From Actinomycetota bacterium (lineage in GTDB: Bacteria; Actinomycetota; Acidimicrobiia; IMCC26256; PALSA-610), in contig SXJP01000009.1 in NCBI GenBank assembly GCA_005779395.1, positions 1 through 58,884 on the forward strand: a DNA stretch of 58,884 nt. The letters run 5' to 3'. The notes below the pieces were generated by a model, which searched no databases, was not told where the DNA came from, and worked only from the letters and a program-made list of their open reading frames with translations. Below are positions 56,255 through 58,884 of this stretch, one piece after another (position 1 is the stretch's first letter; each line of letters opens with the position of its first letter). The position numbers and the translations under genes are program-made.

Positions 56255-56737
56255 CTACCAACCACCGAATACTGCAGGGGCTGCGGTGGCGTTGCAAGAA
56301 GCTGCTCCGGCCTGACGGTGGTACTCAGTTCCTGGGCCCGTCACGTCGTCACGGATCCAGAAACAGTCACCAGACTTGCTCAAGCCCGAAAGCACAAGGA
56401 CTGTCACGCTTGAGTTATCGACCGAAATTTCGTTCGGGCCAGTAGACGCAGTTGCGCCAGCTACAAAAGTCAGACTTGGCTCAACAGCACCAATGGCCAC
56501 GACTGAAGCGTCCACGTATGACTCGTTGTCTGTAAAGATGGTCTTGCCAGCCGTGAGGCCGTTACGCAAGCTCGATTGAGCAGCACGGTCCTGGGCACGC
56601 TCACGAGCGCCAAGGAATGTCGGTATGGCAATTGCGATCAGGATCGCGATTATCAAAACGACAACCATGAGCTCGATGAGGGTGAAGCCTTCTTCGTTCT
56701 TGCTTGTTCTTGCCCTAAGTCGTTGAATCATCTGCAC
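56255..56737 (-). CDS. pilA: type IV pilin
   Basis: 160 aa major-pilin-like protein. The class III/type IVa signal is NEEGFTLIELMVVVLIIAIL, with cleavage after Gly17 and Glu at mature position 5. The mature C-terminal domain (~110 residues) has two cysteines (DCFWIR, AASCNATA) likely forming the D-loop disulfide. GTG start at 56737, eight bases after AAGGGA; ATG at 56731 is possible. Its 5' leader of ~200 nt carries a riboswitch-like element and a WhiG-like promoter. Confidence 0.93.
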   Translation of the reverse strand: MQMIQRLRARTSKNEEGFTLIELMVVVLIIAILIAIAIPTFLGARERAQDRAAQSSLRNGLTAGKTIFTDNESYVDASVVAIGAVEPSLTFVAGATASTGPNEISVDNSSVTVLVLSGLSKSGDCFWIRDDVTGPGTEYHRQAGAASCNATAAPAVFGGW

Positions 56738-56750
56738 TGAAAGGTTCCCT

Positions 56751-56816
56751 TCGTCGGTGTTTATTCACTTGGCGAGACCCGTGCCCCCCGGGGTTTCGCT
56801 CACCGACGATGGTGAA
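56751..56816 (-). promoter_or_regulatory. pilA leader expression platform with competing helices
   Basis: Fold A: TTCAC (56812-56816) pairs with GTGAA (56764-56768), enclosing GGTGAG/CTCGCC and ACCC/GGGT, and leaves the ribosome binding site free. Fold B: TCGTCGGTG (56801-56809) pairs perfectly with CACCGACGA (56751-56759), whose end touches the pilA Shine-Dalgarno. Both use the GGTG at 56801-56804, so they exclude each other. Confidence 0.55.
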
Positions 56817-56822
56817 TCGATT

Positions 56823-56932
56823 AGATCCGGGCAACCCGGCCAACCGTGCTCGTAGCTAGCGCCTTTGCTAACTGCGAGCCTGAGGTTCCGTGGTTTTGCG
56901 AGCCCGCCTCTCGACGGGGGTGCCTTTATCCG
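56823..56932 (-). ncRNA. cyclic di-GMP-I (GEMM-I)-like riboswitch aptamer
   Basis: Compared with the Vibrio Vc2 aptamer from memory: a GGC carrying the equivalent of G20 (56923), then exactly ten nucleotides, a GNRA tetraloop GAGA (56909-56912) on a CCCGTC/GGCGGG stem, then exactly eleven nucleotides to CGCAAA with the A47 equivalent (56896). The P3 arm is a long hairpin (56849-56880). The 3' strand GGTTGGCCGGGTTGCC carries the C92 equivalent (56831). Deviations: CACCCC in place of CAAACC, CTCGC in place of GACGC. Family and ligand are inferred. Confidence 0.65.
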
Positions 56933-56947
56933 TGGAGTTCGCTAAGA

Positions 56948-56964
56948 GTGGTATCGGATACCAC
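56948..56964. repeat. 17-bp palindrome over the pilA -10 region
   Basis: GTGGTAT-CGG-ATACCAC is a perfect 7-bp inverted repeat. It overlaps the proposed WhiG-type -10 element, so it could be an operator. Confidence 0.6.
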
Positions 56965-56978
56965 GTAGAGTGACTTTA
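56951..56978 (-). promoter_or_regulatory. candidate WhiG/FliA-type promoter of pilA
   Basis: On the minus strand TAAA (56975-56978) is followed by 16 bases and TCCGATAC (56951-56958), against the consensus TAAA-N15/16-GCCGATAA. The predicted start near 56944 lies ~12 bases upstream of the riboswitch-like aptamer. No better SigA-type hexamers were seen here. Confidence 0.45.
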
Positions 56979-57016
56979 GGCTCATTCGTGAGATAGTTTC
57001 TACGATTCTGAGCCGC

Positions 57017-57048
57017 AACGAAAATGGCCGACCCATTGGGCCGGCCAT
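57017..57048 (-). terminator. terminator of the aldehyde dehydrogenase gene
   Basis: ATGGCCG and CGGCCAT (57042-57048 with 57024-57030) pair, with an inner CCC/GGG, and are followed on the minus strand by TTTTCGTT. It ends ALDH transcription ahead of the pilA promoter. Confidence 0.75.
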
Positions 57049-57076
57049 ATCGAAATCTGTAGACCAGAGAAAAGGA

Positions 57077-58507
57077 CTAGTAGTTGAGGGCCTTTGTCTC
57101 AAGGAACTCGTCTAGCCCGTGTGCCCCAAGCTCACGGCCGTTACCGCTCTGCTTGTAGCCACCGAATGGTGCGAGCGGGTTGAACTTCTGGCCGTTGATG
57201 TCAACCTGACCGGCTTGCAAGCGCTTAGCGACGGCTACTGAACCATCGGCGTCTGGCCCAAACACGCCTGCATGCAAGCCGTAGACAGTGTCATTAGCGA
57301 TAGCAATCGCGTCTTCGACTGTGTCATACGGAATGATCGAAAGCACAGGACCGAAGATTTCTTCCTTAGCGATCGTCATGTCGTTGGTGACGTTGGCGAA
57401 CACTGTCGGCTTCACGTAGTAGCCAGCCTCGAACTCCTCTGGAGCATCTGCGCCACCGGTCATGAGGGTTGCGCCTTCGTCGATGCCCTTTTGGATGTAG
57501 CTACGGACACGATCACGTTGAGTCGCGGAGATAAGTGGTCCGAGGCCCATGTGGCCAGGGTTCGACGGGTCGCCGAGTGCAAACGTCTCAGCAGCCGCTG
57601 CTGCTTTGGCTGCGATCGCGTCGTGCTGGTCGCGCGGGACAAGCATGCGAGTCCATGCGATACAGGTCTGGCCAGCGTTCATGTAGCAAGAGCCAAGGCC
57701 AGCGTTCACTGCCTGGTCGAGCTGCTCATCTGCAAGGCCAGGCAAGATAACGAACGGTGACTTACCACCAAGTTCTGTAGCGACCCGCTTAACAGTCTTG
57801 GCTGCAAGCTCGGTGACGCGAATACCCGCGGCGGTCGAGCCCGTGAACGAAACCATGTTGACGTCTGGGTGGCTTGCGATTGCTTCGCCGACCTCTGGAC
57901 CAGTACCGGTCACGAGGTTGAACACACCAGCAGGAACACCAGCGTCCTCGATGATCTCAGCTAGCAAGAAAGCGTTGAGTGGTGCAACCTCGCTCGGCTT
58001 CAAAACGACGGTGCAGCCAGCTGTGAGCGCTGGAGCAACCTTGCAGATGATCTGGTGCAGCGGGTAGTTCCATGGCGTGATGCAACCAACAACGCCGACT
58101 GGCTCACGCACAACGGTTGTATTGCCAACCTGCTCTTCGAACTTGAAGTTCTTCGCGATCTCGACGTAGCTACCCATGACAGCTGTTGGGAGGCCAGCCT
58201 GGATCATTCCGCTCCAGAACACTGGCATGCCGACCTCGCCAGAAATGGTCTCTGCGATCTCGGCCGAACGTGCAGCGAGACCGTCGGCGATTAGCTGCAC
58301 GAACTTGGCACGCTCTTCGACCGGCTTGGCGCCCCACTCAACGAGCGCGGCCTTGGCTGCGGCAACTGCCTTAGCGACATCGGCCGCTGTGCCCTTTGGG
58401 ATTGTGCCCATTACTTGCTCTGTCGAGGCGTTGATTACCTCGATGGTGTCTGCGCCTGTTGATGCCACCCAAGAGCCATCAATAAAGATTTTGTCGCGAA
58501 CCTGCAT
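57077..58507 (-). CDS. NAD(P)-dependent aldehyde dehydrogenase
   Basis: 476 aa from [16 protein letters not shown], preceded by GAGGGAG; a longer frame reaching 58678 runs through the CRISPR repeat and is spurious. Family motifs: [20 protein letters not shown], cofactor [11 protein letters not shown], general-base Glu in ELGGKSPF and catalytic Cys in NAGQTCIAW, then [11 protein letters not shown]. Closest in style to broad-specificity or betaine-type ALDHs; the substrate is not predictable. It stands alone between the CRISPR array and pilA. Confidence 0.93.
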   Translation of the reverse strand: MQVRDKIFIDGSWVASTGADTIEVINASTEQVMGTIPKGTAADVAKAVAAAKAALVEWGAKPVEERAKFVQLIADGLAARSAEIAETISGEVGMPVFWSGMIQAGLPTAVMGSYVEIAKNFKFEEQVGNTTVVREPVGVVGCITPWNYPLHQIICKVAPALTAGCTVVLKPSEVAPLNAFLLAEIIEDAGVPAGVFNLVTGTGPEVGEAIASHPDVNMVSFTGSTAAGIRVTELAAKTVKRVATELGGKSPFVILPGLADEQLDQAVNAGLGSCYMNAGQTCIAWTRMLVPRDQHDAIAAKAAAAAETFALGDPSNPGHMGLGPLISATQRDRVRSYIQKGIDEGATLMTGGADAPEEFEAGYYVKPTVFANVTNDMTIAKEEIFGPVLSIIPYDTVEDAIAIANDTVYGLHAGVFGPDADGSVAVAKRLQAGQVDINGQKFNPLAPFGGYKQSGNGRELGAHGLDEFLETKALNY

Positions 58508-58619
58508 CGGAACTCCCTCGGTCGTGTGAGGCCAATTGAACGAGGGTGACGATAATCCGCTCGGGCAGATTTCGCCTAGTCGGGCTACGGCACCGACGGG
58601 TGACGTCCACGGTGTCGTC

Positions 58620-58884
58620 GCCGCAATGGAGACGCCACCAATTGATGGCGTGAGGCTGCTCGCCGTGGATGTGTCCACCGACCGCCTGGATGCCGCAATG
58701 GAGACGCCATCAATTGATGGCGTGAGGGGGTACCACCCGTTTGAGATATGGGGTGAGCGTTAGCCGCAATGGAGACGCCATCAATTGATGGCGTGAGGGT
58801 TGTCTCGCATCACTTGAGCTTTCTCCGACTTGTGGGCCGCAATGGAGACGCCATCAATTGATGGCGTGAGGTAGAGCGAAAAAC
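58620..58884 (-). CRISPR. CRISPR array, leader-distal end
   Basis: Four 36-nt direct repeats start at 58620, 58692, 58763 and 58836, separated by unique spacers of 36, 35 and 37 nt; a fourth spacer is cut by the window edge. Repeats 2-4 are identical; repeat 1 has one T-to-C change. Each holds the perfect palindrome ACGCCATCAATTGATGGCGT. The degenerate repeat at the left and the minus-strand 3' end CATTGCGGC (like the common ATTGAAAC end) suggest transcription leftward with the leader beyond the right edge. No cas gene is visible. Confidence 0.95.

Larger units (their letters stand above)
56738..57016 (-). promoter_or_regulatory. pilA promoter and structured leader region
   Basis: No gene is present in this gap. 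Reading on the minus strand it contains a WhiG/FliA-like promoter (56951-56978), a 17-bp operator-like palindrome, a GEMM-I-like aptamer (56823-56932), an expression platform with two competing folds (56751-56816), and the pilA ribosome binding site (56746-56751). The first bases on the right hold nothing recognisable up to the terminator of the aldehyde dehydrogenase gene. Confidence 0.7.

Noticed and set aside
58508..58678. N-terminal extension of the aldehyde dehydrogenase
   Set aside because: The extra 57 residues translate the promoter region and a CRISPR repeat; a well-placed ribosome binding site and family start occur at 58507.
58536..58763. Plus-strand 75-residue protein over the CRISPR array
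   Set aside because: It simply translates the repeats (repeating [10 protein letters not shown]) and has no ribosome binding site.

Overview
The window reads as one stretch of core chromosome from a high-GC Gram-positive bacterium (Actinomycetota), most likely class Acidimicrobiia. The evidence is gene content: an actinobacterial integration host factor (mIHF), a ClpS/DUF2017 pair, a BldC-type regulator, a degenerate actinobacterial PriA, a CJBDFRGH arginine cluster, and type IV pilus genes of the kind found in deep-branching Actinomycetota. The taxonomic call is inference from memory of gene order. Nearly all genes are on the minus strand, so transcription runs right to left; many neighbours overlap by 1-4 bases or abut.

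Layout from left to right: the first ~28 bases are the 5' end of a 16S rRNA gene leaving the window, preceded by a leader with an rrn-type promoter and by tyrS. A plus-strand PASTA penicillin-binding protein follows. 4.2-12.6 kb is the complete arginine operon argC-J-B-D-F-R-G-H, with a candidate ARG box over its promoter. A MaoC-like hotdog protein and a secreted metallophosphoesterase follow. 15.3-21 kb is translation: pheST, a SpoU methyltransferase, rplT-rpmI-infC (infC appears to start with AUC). 21-26 kb holds DUF1844, a cold-shock-like protein, hisG and the riboflavin genes ribD-E-BA-H. 26-36 kb holds mog, rpe, rsmB, fmt, def, priA, metK, coaBC, rpoZ, gmk and mihF. 36-45 kb is the pyrimidine operon pyrR-B-C-carA-carB-pyrD-F, headed by a leader with a PyrR-type binding loop and an intrinsic terminator. 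45-51.7 kb holds nusB/efp/pepQ and the shikimate genes aroQ-B-K-C; AroB carries an unusual N-terminal DivIVA-like extension. 51.8-56.7 kb is a type IV pilus locus: BldC-like regulator, a PilM-PilN fusion, PilO, a PilP-like protein, prepilin peptidase and the pilin itself. An aldehyde dehydrogenase and the trailing end of a CRISPR array close the window.

The most interesting region is the 5' leader of pilA (about 56.74-56.98 kb). On the minus strand it contains an element whose geometry matches the GEMM-I (cyclic di-GMP-I) riboswitch: a GNRA-capped helix with the same spacing as in the Vibrio Vc2 aptamer, a CGCAAA junction and a GGGTTGCC 3' strand. Downstream are two mutually exclusive helices, one ending at the pilA ribosome binding site. 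Just upstream is a candidate WhiG/FliA-type promoter (TAAA-N16-TCCGATAC). WhiG is itself controlled by c-di-GMP in actinobacteria, so this pilin may be under two layers of c-di-GMP control. Other points worth checking are the pyrR leader, the infC start codon and leader, the DivIVA-like/AroB fusion, a near-perfect 50-bp palindrome at the mog stop codon, and the CRISPR repeats with a perfect 20-bp internal palindrome.
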